From positions 1 to 58,161 of the forward strand of contig CACYPF010000010.1 of the NCBI GenBank assembly GCA_902776195.1: 58,161 nt of DNA, written 5' to 3'. The position numbers and the translations under genes were made by a program. The stretch's first letter is position 1. Every line of letters begins with the position of its first letter. This DNA is from an uncultured Prevotellaceae bacterium (GTDB taxonomy: Bacteria; Bacteroidota; Bacteroidia; Bacteroidales; Bacteroidaceae). This document shows positions 1 to 10,296 of the stretch, one piece after another. The notes beneath the pieces were generated by a model that was not told where the DNA came from, ran no database searches, and saw only the letters and a list, made by a program, of their open reading frames with translations.

Positions 1-79
1 CCCATTCCGAACAGAGAAGTTAAGCCCGCCTGCGCCGATGGTACTGCAATGCAATGCGGGAGAGTAGGAGGCCGCCACT
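1..79 (+). rRNA. rrf: 5S ribosomal RNA, 3' part
   Basis: The first bases (CCCATTCCGAACAGAGAAGT) are the conserved loop B/helix III region of bacterial 5S rRNA. They are followed by the typical GCCGATGGTACTGC and GGGAGAGTAGG segments of loops A/E and helices IV-V. The 5' third lies outside the window, so an rRNA operon ends here. The exact 3' end is uncertain by a few bases. Confidence 0.93.
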
Positions 80-90
80 TTTCAATGATG

Positions 91-126
91 AAGCCCTGAG
101 GATATACAATATCTTCGGGGCTTTTT
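91..126 (+). terminator. Intrinsic terminator after the rRNA operon
   Basis: A long stem pairs AAGCCCTGAGGATAT with ATATCTTCGGGGCTT around a 3-nt loop and is followed by a T run. It lies directly downstream of the 5S gene and just upstream of the next start codon at 141. Confidence 0.85.
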
Positions 127-140
127 CGTTTTATATCTGT

Positions 141-818
141 ATGAAAGTACTTTACGAAGATAACCATATTATTATTGTCTACAAGGAGAGTGGTGAGATT
201 GTTCAAGGCGATAAAACTGGTGACACACCGCTAGTGGAGAAAGTGAAGGCATATATTAAGGAAAAATATGCCAAGCCAGGTCTTGTGTTTTTGGGTGTAG
301 TGCATCGTTTAGATCGTCCTGTCAGTGGTGTTGTAATGTTTGCGCGTACTTCTAAGGCTTTACGCCGTTTAAATGATATGTTTAGGAATGGTGAGATACA
401 TAAAACCTATTGGGCATTGGTTCAGGAAAGGCCTGAGGAGGACGAGGCAACGTTGGAGCACTGGATGGTGCGTAATGAGAAGCAAAACAAGAGTTATGCC
501 TATTACCACGAAGTACCAGGTTCAAAAAAATGCCTGCTGCATTACAAGCTGATAGGGCAGTCCGATCATTATTTTTTATTAGAGATTAATCTGATGACGG
601 GTCGTCATCATCAGATACGCTGTCAGTTGTCTACAATAGACTGTCCTATTAAGGGAGATTTGAAATATGGTGCCCGACGGAGTAATCCAGATGGTGGTAT
701 CTCATTATTGGCATATCGTATAGAGTTCATTCATCCTGTATCTAAGGAGCAGGTTGTTGTGGTGTCCCCTTTACCTGTGGATAATATTTGGAAAAACATT
801 AAATTTCTTGGTAAATAG
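141..818 (+). CDS. RluA-family 23S rRNA pseudouridine synthase
   Basis: Predicted to isomerise specific uridines of large-subunit rRNA to pseudouridine in the cytoplasm. The catalytic signature HRLDRPVSG is at residues 55-63, with Asp58 as the expected catalytic aspartate, and the later segment LMTGRHHQIRCQL matches the RluA-family RTGRxHQIR motif. At 225 residues it is a compact form with no N-terminal S4 domain. I chose the ATG at 141 because the frame upstream runs through the 5S gene and terminator. The position next to an rRNA operon fits the role but proves nothing. Which uridine is modified cannot be read from the sequence. Confidence 0.88.
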   Translation: MKVLYEDNHIIIVYKESGEIVQGDKTGDTPLVEKVKAYIKEKYAKPGLVFLGVVHRLDRPVSGVVMFARTSKALRRLNDMFRNGEIHKTYWALVQERPEEDEATLEHWMVRNEKQNKSYAYYHEVPGSKKCLLHYKLIGQSDHYFLLEINLMTGRHHQIRCQLSTIDCPIKGDLKYGARRSNPDGGISLLAYRIEFIHPVSKEQVVVVSPLPVDNIWKNIKFLGK

Positions 819-819
819 T

Positions 820-849
820 TTTGTATTTCCGATATTTTTACTTACTTTG
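820..849 (+). promoter_or_regulatory. Bacteroidota-type promoter for tamB-tamL
   Basis: TTTG (820-823) is followed after 19 nt by TACTTTG (843-849), one base short of the TAnnTTTG consensus. Transcription would start about 855, just before the start codon at 864. Confidence 0.6.
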
Positions 850-863
850 CAACAGATTTTGCA

Positions 864-3800
864 ATGTTATTGGACATGAAGAAAGCATTATGGTGGATAT
901 TAGGAATACTTTTGAGTCCTATTCTACTATTTTTGATTCTGACGATGCTGCTTTATTTTCCTCCTGTACAGAACTGGGCGGTAGATAAGGTGGCAGCTAT
1001 TGCATCGGATAAAACTGGAATGCAAATCACCGTCAATCATGTAGACCTTTCTTTCCCCATGGACTTGGGAATTGACGGCTTTCATATTATCCAAAAAACA
1101 GATACTATTGCTGATGTGGAACGTATGGTGGTTGATGTACAGTTATTGCCACTACTGGAAAGTAAGGTCATTATCAATACCTTAGATGTTAACAATGTAC
1201 AGTTTAACACAGCACAGTTTGTGGATGTCGCACGTGTGAAAGGGCGGTTTAAACGTCTTGCATTATCTAGCAAGGGAATAGACCTTGATAAACAGTCCAT
1301 GGAAATAAATGGAGCAAGATTGGAAGATGCCATGATAGACATTGCTCTTAAAGACAGTGTTCCAGAGGATACCACAACCTCAGACAACCGCTGGAAAATC
1401 TTTGCGGACAGTCTTCGTATTCTCCGGTCGGACGTTGTAATCCACCAGCCTGGTGACACGATGAGCATCAAGGCTCATTTTGGTCGCTTGATTGCAAAAG
1501 AAGGAGACATAGACCTTGGTATGCAGACTTATCAGATTACCTCCATAGATTGGAACAATGGCAGTCTTCAGTATGACCAGAACTATGACCCCCGTATTGA
1601 GGGGCTGGACTATAACCATATAGACCTCAGTCATATAGATATAGGGGTGGACTCTGTATATTACCATGATCCAACAGCGCGACTGGTCATGCGCTCTGTT
1701 CAATTAAAAGAGAAGAGCGGTCTGCAAGTCGTTGACCTCACAGGTTATGTAGCGATGGACAATGGTAAGATTAAGTTGCCCCAACTGCATCTGAAGACCC
1801 CCGACTCAGATGTGGAGATGGAGTTGGACATGCCTCTTTCCTTGATGGATAAAATAGCACCAGGTAAGATGCGCATGAGGATGAACGCCCAGTTGGGTAA
1901 GCAAGATCTGCTGCGTTTCTTGGGAGGGATGTCCCAGACGTTCCAACAGCGTTGGCCCAATTATCCATTGAGTGTAAAAGGTTCTGTGAATGGTAATATG
2001 GACTATATGGAGTTTGATGGACTGGATGTCTCCTTACCCACAGCATTTCATGCTACCGCTACAGGTTTTGCCGCTAATCTGACTGATCCAGAGCGGTTGC
2101 GTGCCAAGGTCGATTTTAAGGCAAGGACAGAGAACATGGGATTTGTGACGGGGATGTTGCCCAAGGACATGCAACGTAACTATCGCATTCCTCATGGAAT
2201 TACAGCCCAAGGGCTTGTCAAGGCTGATGGTGCCCACTATTTCGCTGATGTTGTAATGCATGAGGGAAAGGGTGTTGTAAAGGCAAAAGGAAACTTCAAT
2301 GCCCATGCCATGCGATATGATGCCAATATCCAAGTGCGTGATTTAAATATTCATCATTTCATGCCCAGAGACTCTGTCTATACATTCTCCGCGGATATTG
2401 CGGTAAAAGGGCAGGGGACAGACCCCTTCTCTCCCCGCACGACCCTGCAGGCTGATGCAAAGATACACCAGTTAATATATGGTACCTATAATCTGAATGA
2501 CATAACAGCAACGGCAGATATTAAGAATGGTCGTGCCTTAGCTCAAGTAACAGGTGACAACCAGCTGCTTAACGGTACCATCATCATGGATGCATTGATG
2601 AGCAAGAAAAAGATGAACGGTACTATCACTGCTGATATGTCACAGTTAGATCTGTACCATCTCCGTTTGGTTGATAAGCCCCTGACCATTGGACTTTGTG
2701 GGCATGTGGATATTAGTTCCGACCTGAACAAGACACATTATGCCAGTGGTCTTTTCTCTGATTTGACTATACGTGACTCTGTAAAAGTATACCGTCCGGA
2801 AGATTTGGGGCTGTTAATCAATCTCCGTGCTGACACTACCTATGCCCGTATCCAGAGTGGTGATTTCATTGTGAAGGTAGATGCCAGTGGACATTATGAG
2901 CATCTTCTGAGTCAGTTGACAGTGTTAAGTGACTCGGCGATGGCGCAGTATGACAAGAAAGTCATTAACCAGCCTGCTCTCCGCAGACTCCTGCCTACTA
3001 TGAGACTCCATGTGGAGAGTAAGAAAGACAATCCCATTGCAACCCTCTTGAAGAGTGGGCAGAATATAGATTTTAAAGACATGCTTATCGACCTGTCAAC
3101 CTCTCCAGAAACTGGCGTGAATGGCAATGGCTATATCCATTCCTTAGAATATGATGGGACGCGTCTGGACACGATTAATTTCCGCCTGACACAACGCAAG
3201 GAGCATCTTAGTTTTGGCGGTCAGATACGTAATAATAAACGAAATCCTCAATTTGTGTTCAATGCCCTCTTTGATGGAGTATTACAAGAGCGTGGTGCTA
3301 CCATGGGTGTTCGGTATTACGACTCTGATAATAGATTGGGAGGTCGTATTGGAGCTCAAGCTGAGATGGTGGATAGTGGCTTGAATATCCATTTGATTCC
3401 TAACCGCCCGACCTTAGGATATAAAGAGTTCGTATTGAATAGCGATAATTACATTTTCTTAGGAGCCAACAAGAAGGTCAAGGCAAAGGTTGATTTGATA
3501 GCCGATGATAAGACTGGTGTGAAAATCTATTCAGAAGAGAGCGACCCGACCGCCCAACAAGATATTACCATCAGTCTGCACCGTTTCAACTTGGGTGAGA
3601 TTACCTCTGTCCTGCCGTATGTACCCCGTATGACCGGTTTCCTGGACGGTGATTACCATGTCGTGCAGGATGCCGCAGGTCAGATATCTGTCGTGAGTGA
3701 CATGGCAGTACAGGATATGACCTACGAGAAAAGTCCGATAGGTAATGTGAGCACCGAGTTGGTTTATTTGCAGAAAGAGGGCGATGCCCATGCCGTAGAA

Positions 3801-5516
3801 GCCCGTCTGTTACGGGATGATGTGGAGATAGGTTTGTTGAATGGTACCTATTACAATGCGGGAAAAGGGGCTCTGGATGCCAAATTGTTGTTAACCCGTT
3901 TTCCTTTAGAACTTGTAAATGGTTTCATTCCCGACCGGTTAGTTGGGTTGGAAGGTCTCGGTGAAGGAGAATTGACAATAAAAGGAGCTCTCAAGACTCC
4001 CCAGGTAGATGGTGAGGTATATCTCGACTCCTCCTATCTCGTCAGTGAGCCCTATGGTATGCGTCTGCGTTTCGACAATGACCCAGTCCGTATAGTCGGT
4101 TCAAACTTGCTGTTTGAGAATTTCTCCCTTTATGCCTATAATGATAATCCCTTGGCGTTGATGGGCAGTATCAACTTTGCCGACCTCGACAATATCCTGG
4201 TAGATCTGCGAATGCGTGCCCGTGATTATCAAATCATTAGTGAGAAAGAGAATCCCAATAGTGTAGCCTATGGTAAAGCCTTTGTGGATTTCTTTGGTAG
4301 GTTGCGAGGGTCATTGTATAATTTGAATATGCGAGGGCGGCTGAATGTCCTTGGATCAACAGATATGAGTTATGTATTGCGTGATACACCTCTGTCAAAT
4401 GACAACCATATGGAGGAACTGGTGAAGTTCACCGATTTCAATGATACTATCCAGGCAGTTGTCAAACGCCCGGCGTTGACGGGTATGAATATGGACCTGA
4501 CTGTGGACGTGTCAAAGGGAGCCCATATCATGGCTTACCTGAATGCAGACCACTCCAACTATATTGATCTGATGGGTGGCGGTACCCTTCGTCTGCGTTA
4601 TACACCAGTGGAGAATCTCCAGTTGACAGGCAGGTATACGCTGAGTAACGGTGAGATGAAATACTCATTGCCCGTCATCCCACTGAAGACCTTTACGATA
4701 CAAGATGGTTCCTATATAGAGTTCACAGGTGAACCGATGAACCCAACGCTGAATATAGCAGCTGCAGAGCGTACTAAGGCTGCCGTGTCGAACTCAGGTG
4801 GAGTAGGGCGTATGGTGGAGTTTGACTGTGGTGTGCTGATTACCCGCACATTAAATGATATGGGACTGGAGTTCACGCTCGATGCACCAGAAGACATGCA
4901 GTTGCATAGTGAGTTGCAGGCAATGGGTAAGGAACAGCGTGGTAAACTTGCTGTCTCGATGTTGACGACGGGTATGTATCTTGCAGATGGCAATACTGGT
5001 TCCTTCTCGATGAACACAGCCCTCAGCGCCTTCCTGAACTCAGAGATTAACAGCATCACAGGTAATGCACTTCGCACCCTTGACCTCTCGTTTGGTATGG
5101 ACAACTCCACAGATGCGACAGGAGCGATGCACACCGATTATTCCTTCAAATTTGCCAAGCGTTTCTGGGACAACCGGTTAAAGGTTATAGTAGGTGGTAA
5201 GGTGTCATCTGGTGCTGAGATTCAAAACCAGAACAAGTCCTTCTTTGACAATGTCACTTTCGAATACCGTTTGGATAATACGGCAAATAAGTATGTCACG
5301 TTGTTCTATCAAAACAACTCCTACGACTGGCTCGACGGTTACACCCAGAAATATGGTGCCGGTTTCGTGTGGCGCCGTACGGTATCCAGTTTCAGCGACC
5401 TGATCCATTTCCGCAGTGGCAGAACGAAGATGCCACAGCGTCCCATTAATTCTGGCAATCCTATGAAAGGTGTTCCCGGTGATTCCTTAAAAACGAAAGA
5501 AAATGAAGCGAAATAA
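864..5516 (+). CDS. tamB: Translocation and assembly module inner-membrane protein TamB (DUF490)
   Basis: A giant AsmA/TamB-like protein of 1550 residues, predicted to be anchored in the inner membrane by one N-terminal helix (about residues 11-32). It would span the periplasm as a long beta structure, as known for TamB/YhdP-type bridges that move lipids or help outer-membrane assembly. The body is repetitive beta-rich sequence. The C-terminal 350 residues carry the DUF490 pattern, including 'LMGGGTLRLRYTP' and 'GRYTLSNGEMKYSLPVIPLKTFTI'. It overlaps the next gene, a TamA homologue, by 14 nt, which is the classical pairing. An alternative start is the ATG at 876, giving a protein beginning MKKALWW. 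Confidence 0.88.
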   Translation: MLLDMKKALWWILGILLSPILLFLILTMLLYFPPVQNWAVDKVAAIASDKTGMQITVNHVDLSFPMDLGIDGFHIIQKTDTIADVERMVVDVQLLPLLESKVIINTLDVNNVQFNTAQFVDVARVKGRFKRLALSSKGIDLDKQSMEINGARLEDAMIDIALKDSVPEDTTTSDNRWKIFADSLRILRSDVVIHQPGDTMSIKAHFGRLIAKEGDIDLGMQTYQITSIDWNNGSLQYDQNYDPRIEGLDYNHIDLSHIDIGVDSVYYHDPTARLVMRSVQLKEKSGLQVVDLTGYVAMDNGKIKLPQLHLKTPDSDVEMELDMPLSLMDKIAPGKMRMRMNAQLGKQDLLRFLGGMSQTFQQRWPNYPLSVKGSVNGNMDYMEFDGLDVSLPTAFHATATGFAANLTDPERLRAKVDFKARTENMGFVTGMLPKDMQRNYRIPHGITAQGLVKADGAHYFADVVMHEGKGVVKAKGNFNAHAMRYDANIQVRDLNIHHFMPRDSVYTFSADIAVKGQGTDPFSPRTTLQADAKIHQLIYGTYNLNDITATADIKNGRALAQVTGDNQLLNGTIIMDALMSKKKMNGTITADMSQLDLYHLRLVDKPLTIGLCGHVDISSDLNKTHYASGLFSDLTIRDSVKVYRPEDLGLLINLRADTTYARIQSGDFIVKVDASGHYEHLLSQLTVLSDSAMAQYDKKVINQPALRRLLPTMRLHVESKKDNPIATLLKSGQNIDFKDMLIDLSTSPETGVNGNGYIHSLEYDGTRLDTINFRLTQRKEHLSFGGQIRNNKRNPQFVFNALFDGVLQERGATMGVRYYDSDNRLGGRIGAQAEMVDSGLNIHLIPNRPTLGYKEFVLNSDNYIFLGANKKVKAKVDLIADDKTGVKIYSEESDPTAQQDITISLHRFNLGEITSVLPYVPRMTGFLDGDYHVVQDAAGQISVVSDMAVQDMTYEKSPIGNVSTELVYLQKEGDAHAVEARLLRDDVEIGLLNGTYYNAGKGALDAKLLLTRFPLELVNGFIPDRLVGLEGLGEGELTIKGALKTPQVDGEVYLDSSYLVSEPYGMRLRFDNDPVRIVGSNLLFENFSLYAYNDNPLALMGSINFADLDNILVDLRMRARDYQIISEKENPNSVAYGKAFVDFFGRLRGSLYNLNMRGRLNVLGSTDMSYVLRDTPLSNDNHMEELVKFTDFNDTIQAVVKRPALTGMNMDLTVDVSKGAHIMAYLNADHSNYIDLMGGGTLRLRYTPVENLQLTGRYTLSNGEMKYSLPVIPLKTFTIQDGSYIEFTGEPMNPTLNIAAAERTKAAVSNSGGVGRMVEFDCGVLITRTLNDMGLEFTLDAPEDMQLHSELQAMGKEQRGKLAVSMLTTGMYLADGNTGSFSMNTALSAFLNSEINSITGNALRTLDLSFGMDNSTDATGAMHTDYSFKFAKRFWDNRLKVIVGGKVSSGAEIQNQNKSFFDNVTFEYRLDNTANKYVTLFYQNNSYDWLDGYTQKYGAGFVWRRTVSSFSDLIHFRSGRTKMPQRPINSGNPMKGVPGDSLKTKENEAK

Positions 5517-7842
5517 CCTCCTGCTATTATTGTCTGTCGTTCTGCTTTGTTCCTGTAGTATGACGAAAAATATCCCTGAGGATGACAAACTCTTCACGGG
5601 ACTGACGAAGATCACCTATGATGAATATGAGAAAAACGATCATTTCATAACGACCCAGGAGGAAGTAGAGGCAGCCCTTGCCACAGCTCCCAATGGTGCT
5701 ATCTTTGGAAGTAGCTATTACCGCATGCCCTTCTCCATCGGTCTGTCCATCTGGAATGCCTATTCCGGTAGTGACAGTAAGTTTGCCAAATGGATGACTA
5801 AGTCCTTCGGTAAACAGCCTGTCCTGATGTCATGGGTGAACCCAGAGTTACGTGCCGCCGTTGCTAAGAGTGTATTGCGCAATAACGGTTATTTCCATGG
5901 CAATGTAGATTATAAGATTGTACCACAAAAGAATCCGAAGACCTCTAAGATAGGTTATCATGTCAGTCTAGGACATCTCTTTACCCTCGACAGTATTGAA
6001 TACCTTCGCTTTCCCATTGCCGCCGATACCTTGATACAAGCAGCGTCATCCGAGACGCTGCTGCATAAGGGCGATCCCTTTGTAGTGTCAAAATTGGATG
6101 CGGAGCGTAACCGTATCAGCAGTTTGCTGCGTAACAATGGTTTCTATTATTATCAACCAGGTTATGCCTCCTATTTGGCAGACACCTTTGCTGTGGCAGG
6201 AAAGGCGCAATTACGTTTTCAGATGGCAGATGATGTACCTGTTCAAGCCCAGCATCCCTGGTATATCGGTCGTATCAACATCAATATGCGCAAGTCCTTC
6301 CAGGAGCAGTATACCGACTCCACCGTGCGTCGTTTCTTCACGGTGCGCTATCATGGGAAAAGACCGCCCTTGCGCCCCCGTGTCATCATGGCAGACCTGA
6401 AGGTCCGTCCCCGCCAGGCATATAGCTACGAGAACTATCTGGAGTCGGTCAGTAAGATGAATGTCATGGGGCTTTTCTCGATGGTTGACTTCGCCTTTAC
6501 CCCTCGTGACACCACCGCAGCATGTGACACGCTTGATCTGACGATCAATTGTACTTTTGAAAAGCCATGGGACACCTATATTGAGACAAATTTCAATGCC
6601 CGCACCATTGGACGTATGGGACCGGAGCTACGACTTGGCGTCACTCGTCGTAATGCCTTCCGTGGAGGTGAGAAGATTGACATAAACGTGCACGGCTCTT
6701 ACGAATGGGCGACGAGTGGTGGCTCCAGCATGAATAACTACGAGTATGGTCTCGATGCGTCTATTGAGTTCCCCCGTATCATTGCCCCCTTCTTTGGTGG
6801 AAACAGGGTACGTCGTGACAGTAATGGTCGTCGTATTCGCCGTCGTCGGTTCTATAGTACTCCCATCACCCTTGCCAAGGTGTCAACCAATATTATCTAT
6901 CGTCCCAGCTATTATAAGATGCATGTGGTGAGTGGAGAGTGGACCTATCGGTGGCAATCTTCTGCCCAGAGTCGTCACGAGTTCTCGCCCTTGACATTGA
7001 AGTATCAGTTTATGAACAGTCATACGGCAGCCTTTGACTCCATCCAGAAGGTGAATCCCTATCTGCGGGTGTCCATGCAAGACTATTTCATCCCACAGAT
7101 GCGCTACACCTATTTATATAACAGTCCGGCTGGTACGCTGAATCCTATCCGTTGGGAGACGACGATTGCCGAGTCAGGTAACATAACCTCCTTGGGAATG
7201 ATGATTGCCGGCAAGAAATGGAATGAGAAAGACAAGAAGCTCTTTAAGAATCCCTATTCTCAGTTCTTGAAGATAGAGACCGATTTCACCAAGACCTGGA
7301 CATTGAGCAGCCATTCCCAGTTGGTGGGACATGTCAATGCCGGTGCTATATGGAGCTATGGTAACAGTAACTGGATTCCTAACTCAGAACTTTTCTATGT
7401 GGGTGGTGCCAATAGCATCCGTGCCTTTTCTGTCCGTAGTATCGGTCCGGGCAGTTTTGCAGGTTTCTCTGACAATGCGATGTCATATATCTTCCAGAAT
7501 GGTGACTTGAAACTGGTGGGTAACCTGGAATACCGTCATCAGCTTTTTGGTAGTCTGCAGGGTGCTGTATTCATCGATGCCGGTAATGTGTGGAATATCC
7601 ATGAGCGTTCTGACGTAGATGGTAACATTCTCTCCGAAAAGTTCCAATTTAAGAATTTCTTACGTGAGATAGCTGTTGGTACTGGTATTGGTCTACGTTA
7701 TGATCTTGATTTCCTTGTGCTGCGTCTTGATTGGGGTATAGGACTTCATGTTCCTTATGAGACAAGTAAGAGTGGGTTCTTTAATACCGACGGTTTTAAG
7801 AAGAATCAGACCCTCCACTTTGCTATTGGTTATCCGTTCTAA
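5503..7842 (+). CDS. tamL: Lipidated outer-membrane TamA-like barrel protein (TamL)
   Basis: An Omp85/BamA-superfamily protein of 779 residues, partner of the upstream TamB. The N-terminus is a signal peptide with a lipobox, LLCSC, placing the lipid-bearing Cys at residue 18. The classical TamA of Proteobacteria has no lipid anchor, whereas the lipidated form typical of Bacteroidota is called TamL. POTRA-like segments occupy roughly residues 40-340, and the C-terminal half is the 16-strand surface-antigen barrel, with the family segment GGANSIRAFSVRSIGPG near 645-660. The C-terminus ends in an aromatic residue (HFAIGYPF), as usual for outer-membrane barrels. It is translationally coupled to tamB. 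Confidence 0.88.
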   Translation: MKRNNLLLLLSVVLLCSCSMTKNIPEDDKLFTGLTKITYDEYEKNDHFITTQEEVEAALATAPNGAIFGSSYYRMPFSIGLSIWNAYSGSDSKFAKWMTKSFGKQPVLMSWVNPELRAAVAKSVLRNNGYFHGNVDYKIVPQKNPKTSKIGYHVSLGHLFTLDSIEYLRFPIAADTLIQAASSETLLHKGDPFVVSKLDAERNRISSLLRNNGFYYYQPGYASYLADTFAVAGKAQLRFQMADDVPVQAQHPWYIGRININMRKSFQEQYTDSTVRRFFTVRYHGKRPPLRPRVIMADLKVRPRQAYSYENYLESVSKMNVMGLFSMVDFAFTPRDTTAACDTLDLTINCTFEKPWDTYIETNFNARTIGRMGPELRLGVTRRNAFRGGEKIDINVHGSYEWATSGGSSMNNYEYGLDASIEFPRIIAPFFGGNRVRRDSNGRRIRRRRFYSTPITLAKVSTNIIYRPSYYKMHVVSGEWTYRWQSSAQSRHEFSPLTLKYQFMNSHTAAFDSIQKVNPYLRVSMQDYFIPQMRYTYLYNSPAGTLNPIRWETTIAESGNITSLGMMIAGKKWNEKDKKLFKNPYSQFLKIETDFTKTWTLSSHSQLVGHVNAGAIWSYGNSNWIPNSELFYVGGANSIRAFSVRSIGPGSFAGFSDNAMSYIFQNGDLKLVGNLEYRHQLFGSLQGAVFIDAGNVWNIHERSDVDGNILSEKFQFKNFLREIAVGTGIGLRYDLDFLVLRLDWGIGLHVPYETSKSGFFNTDGFKKNQTLHFAIGYPF

Positions 7843-7876
7843 ACAGATTTCCAATGCAAAATAAATCTTAATTTTT

Positions 7877-7907
7877 TTTGCATTTTGCTTACTTAATCGT
7901 ATCTTTG
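7877..7907 (+). promoter_or_regulatory. Bacteroidota-type promoter
   Basis: TTTG at 7877-7880, a 19-nt spacer, then a perfect TAnnTTTG (TATCTTTG, 7900-7907). The predicted transcript starts near 7913 and would carry the lipoprotein gene and probably glmS, since no second -7 box is visible before glmS. Confidence 0.7.
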
Positions 7908-7927
7908 CATCGTCAAATAAGGAAATA

Positions 7928-8398
7928 ATGAAGAAAGTAACTTTTTTATTCGTGGTGATGACAGTGTTGATGGGCTGCTCGAAGAGTGAGAAACCTTTCA
8001 ACTATCGTGGACTCCCTTTGTCTATGACGACAGCACAGTTTGTTGACTCCATGCAGGCTCGTGGCTTTGCCATCGACAGTGCCGCTTCTGACAGCGGACG
8101 TACGGTAGTCTTTGCAAGTACCGCGGAGAAATACCGCGTGCTGATGGCGTTCAGCGGCGAGAAGATAGCTGCCGTTCAAGAGAACTACGCCTTCTCCACG
8201 AATGACAGTACCCGCCAGTTATGGCAGGAGATCCGTGACGGACTGGAGAAAGAGTTGGACGCATGGCCCGACTGTCCTATCCTGAAGGATGACCATAAGG
8301 TTGCCAACTTCGACGCTTCGGACGGTTTGATTGCCGTGATCCTGGAGAACACCTACAAACCCACGTTGTCTGTCAAGTACACACCGAAGAAAAAATAA
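7928..8398 (+). CDS. Small predicted lipoprotein of unknown function
   Basis: A 156-residue protein with a signal peptide and lipobox VLMGC (Cys17), so probably a membrane-anchored periplasmic or outer-membrane lipoprotein. The mature part, about 139 residues, is rich in short beta segments ('GRTVVFASTAEKYRVLMAFSGEKIAAV') and ends in a basic tail. I recognise no catalytic motif. It sits 49 nt upstream of glmS in the same direction and has its own good promoter. The link to amino-sugar synthesis is positional only. Confidence 0.75.
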   Translation: MKKVTFLFVVMTVLMGCSKSEKPFNYRGLPLSMTTAQFVDSMQARGFAIDSAASDSGRTVVFASTAEKYRVLMAFSGEKIAAVQENYAFSTNDSTRQLWQEIRDGLEKELDAWPDCPILKDDHKVANFDASDGLIAVILENTYKPTLSVKYTPKKK

Positions 8399-8447
8399 AA
8401 TAAGAGAGATACAACAACACAACACAAACTTACGAGAGAGAAACATT

Positions 8448-10292
8448 ATGTGCGGAATAGTAGGATATATCGGAAAGAAGGACGCTTTCCCTATTCTGAT
8501 TAAAGGTTTGCGACGCCTGGAGTATCGTGGTTACGACTCTGCAGGTGTCGCATTGATTAATGACAATGGTAACCTGAATGTCTGCAAGGCGAAAGGAAAG
8601 GTAGACAATCTGGTGGAATATTGCAGTGACAAGGATGTCAGCGGTACTGTCGGTATCGCACATACCCGATGGGCGACCCATGGTGAGCCCTCTGCCGTCA
8701 ATGCGCATCCTCATTATTCGGAATCGAAGAATCTTGCCATTATCCATAATGGTATCATCGAGAACTATGCTGACCTGAAGGCTAAGCTCCAGTCGAAAGG
8801 AGTGACGTTCCGCTCTGACACCGATACCGAGGTGCTCGTGCAACTCGTGGAGTATATCATGGAGCGTAAGGAACTCGACCTGCTGACTGCCGTTCAGGTA
8901 GCTCTCTATCAGGTGATAGGTGCTTACGCCATCGCTATCATTGACAAGCGTCACCCCGACCAGATCATTGCGGCTCGCAAACAGAGTCCGTTGGTGGTGG
9001 GTATCGGTGATGATGAGTTCTTCCTCGGCTCAGATGCCAGTCCTATCGTGGAATATACCGATAAGGTGGTCTATCTGGAGGATGGCAATATCGCCGTGAT
9101 CCGTCGCGGTGAGGACCTCAAGGTTGTCAGCATCCTCGGTGAGGAGCAGGAACTTGCCATCAAGAAGGTGGATATCAACCTCGGACAGTTGGAGAAGGGC
9201 GGTTTCCCGCACTTCATGCTGAAAGAGATTTTCGAGCAGCCAGACTGTCTGACCAACTGTATGCGTGGTCGTGTCAATGTAGATACCGACAACGTGGTGC
9301 TCTCCGCCGTCATCGATTATAAACAGCAGCTGCTGAGTGCCAAGCGCTTCATCATCGTTGCCTGCGGTACCTCCTGGCATGCCGGTCTGATCGGTAAGCA
9401 GATGATAGAGCAGCTCTGCCGCATCCCTGTGGAGGTGGAGTATGCTTCCGAGTTCCGTTATCGTAACCCGGTCATCACCAAAGAAGATGTGGTGATTGCC
9501 ATCTCACAGAGTGGAGAGACAGCGGATACCCTCGCCGCCGTGCAGTTGGCAAAAGAGGCTGGTGCCTTTATCTATGGTATCTGTAATGCCATCGGTTCCA
9601 GCATCCCCCGTGCCACCGATACTGGTTCCTATATCCATGTGGGACCGGAGATTGGTGTCGCCTCCACGAAGGCGTTCACAGGACAGGTGACCGTCTTGAC
9701 GATGCTTGCCCTTGCCCTTGCCAAAGAGAAAGGGACGATCTCCAGTGACGACTATATGCATATCGTCAAGGAACTGCATGAGATACCTGCTAAGATCAAA
9801 GAGGTGTTGAAACTCAACGACCGTATCGCAGACCTGAGCCGTATGTTCACCTATGCCCGCAACTTCCTCTATCTGGGTCGTGGCTTCAGTTATCCGGTTG
9901 CTCTGGAGGGAGCCTTGAAACTGAAAGAGATATCCTATATCCATGCCGAGGGCTATCCTGCCGCTGAGATGAAGCACGGACCTATCGCCCTCATAGACTC
10001 TGACATGCCAGTGGTCGTCATTGCCACCCATAACGGCATGTATGAGAAAGTGCTCTCCAATATCCAGGAGGTGAAAGCACGTAAGGGTAAGGTCATTGCC
10101 GTGGTCAGCCAGGGTGACAACACTATCAGCAGGATTGCCGACGAGGTCATCGCGCTGCCCGACACGATAGAGTGTCTGGAACCACTGTTGGCAACGATAC
10201 CCTTGCAGATGCTTGCCTATCACGTCGCTGTTTGCAAAGGTCTCAACGTCGACCAACCGAGAAACCTTGCTAAGAGCGTTACCGTTGAATAA
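8448..10292 (+). CDS. glmS: Glutamine-fructose-6-phosphate aminotransferase (isomerizing)
   Basis: Makes glucosamine-6-phosphate from fructose-6-phosphate and glutamine, the entry step to UDP-GlcNAc for peptidoglycan and lipid A. The protein starts MCGIVGYIG, so Cys2 becomes the N-terminal glutaminase nucleophile after Met removal. The class-II glutamine amidotransferase domain covers about 1-225, with RGYDSAG and HTRWATHG motifs. Two SIS isomerase domains follow (CGTSWHAG near 305 and SQSGETADT near 350). The canonical C-terminal tail DQPRNLAKSVTVE is intact. The length of 614 is normal. I see no glmS ribozyme or obvious leader upstream. Confidence 0.97.
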   Translation: MCGIVGYIGKKDAFPILIKGLRRLEYRGYDSAGVALINDNGNLNVCKAKGKVDNLVEYCSDKDVSGTVGIAHTRWATHGEPSAVNAHPHYSESKNLAIIHNGIIENYADLKAKLQSKGVTFRSDTDTEVLVQLVEYIMERKELDLLTAVQVALYQVIGAYAIAIIDKRHPDQIIAARKQSPLVVGIGDDEFFLGSDASPIVEYTDKVVYLEDGNIAVIRRGEDLKVVSILGEEQELAIKKVDINLGQLEKGGFPHFMLKEIFEQPDCLTNCMRGRVNVDTDNVVLSAVIDYKQQLLSAKRFIIVACGTSWHAGLIGKQMIEQLCRIPVEVEYASEFRYRNPVITKEDVVIAISQSGETADTLAAVQLAKEAGAFIYGICNAIGSSIPRATDTGSYIHVGPEIGVASTKAFTGQVTVLTMLALALAKEKGTISSDDYMHIVKELHEIPAKIKEVLKLNDRIADLSRMFTYARNFLYLGRGFSYPVALEGALKLKEISYIHAEGYPAAEMKHGPIALIDSDMPVVVIATHNGMYEKVLSNIQEVKARKGKVIAVVSQGDNTISRIADEVIALPDTIECLEPLLATIPLQMLAYHVAVCKGLNVDQPRNLAKSVTVE

Positions 10293-10296
10293 TACA

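Noticed and set aside
54-140. An upstream extension of the pseudouridine synthase to an ATG at 54.
   Set aside because: This would start in the 5S gene and run through its terminator; the ATG at 141 begins the conserved sequence.
8399-8447. A glmS ribozyme or riboswitch before glmS.
   Set aside because: The gap is 49 nt of low-complexity A-rich sequence with no conserved core, too short for the ribozyme.
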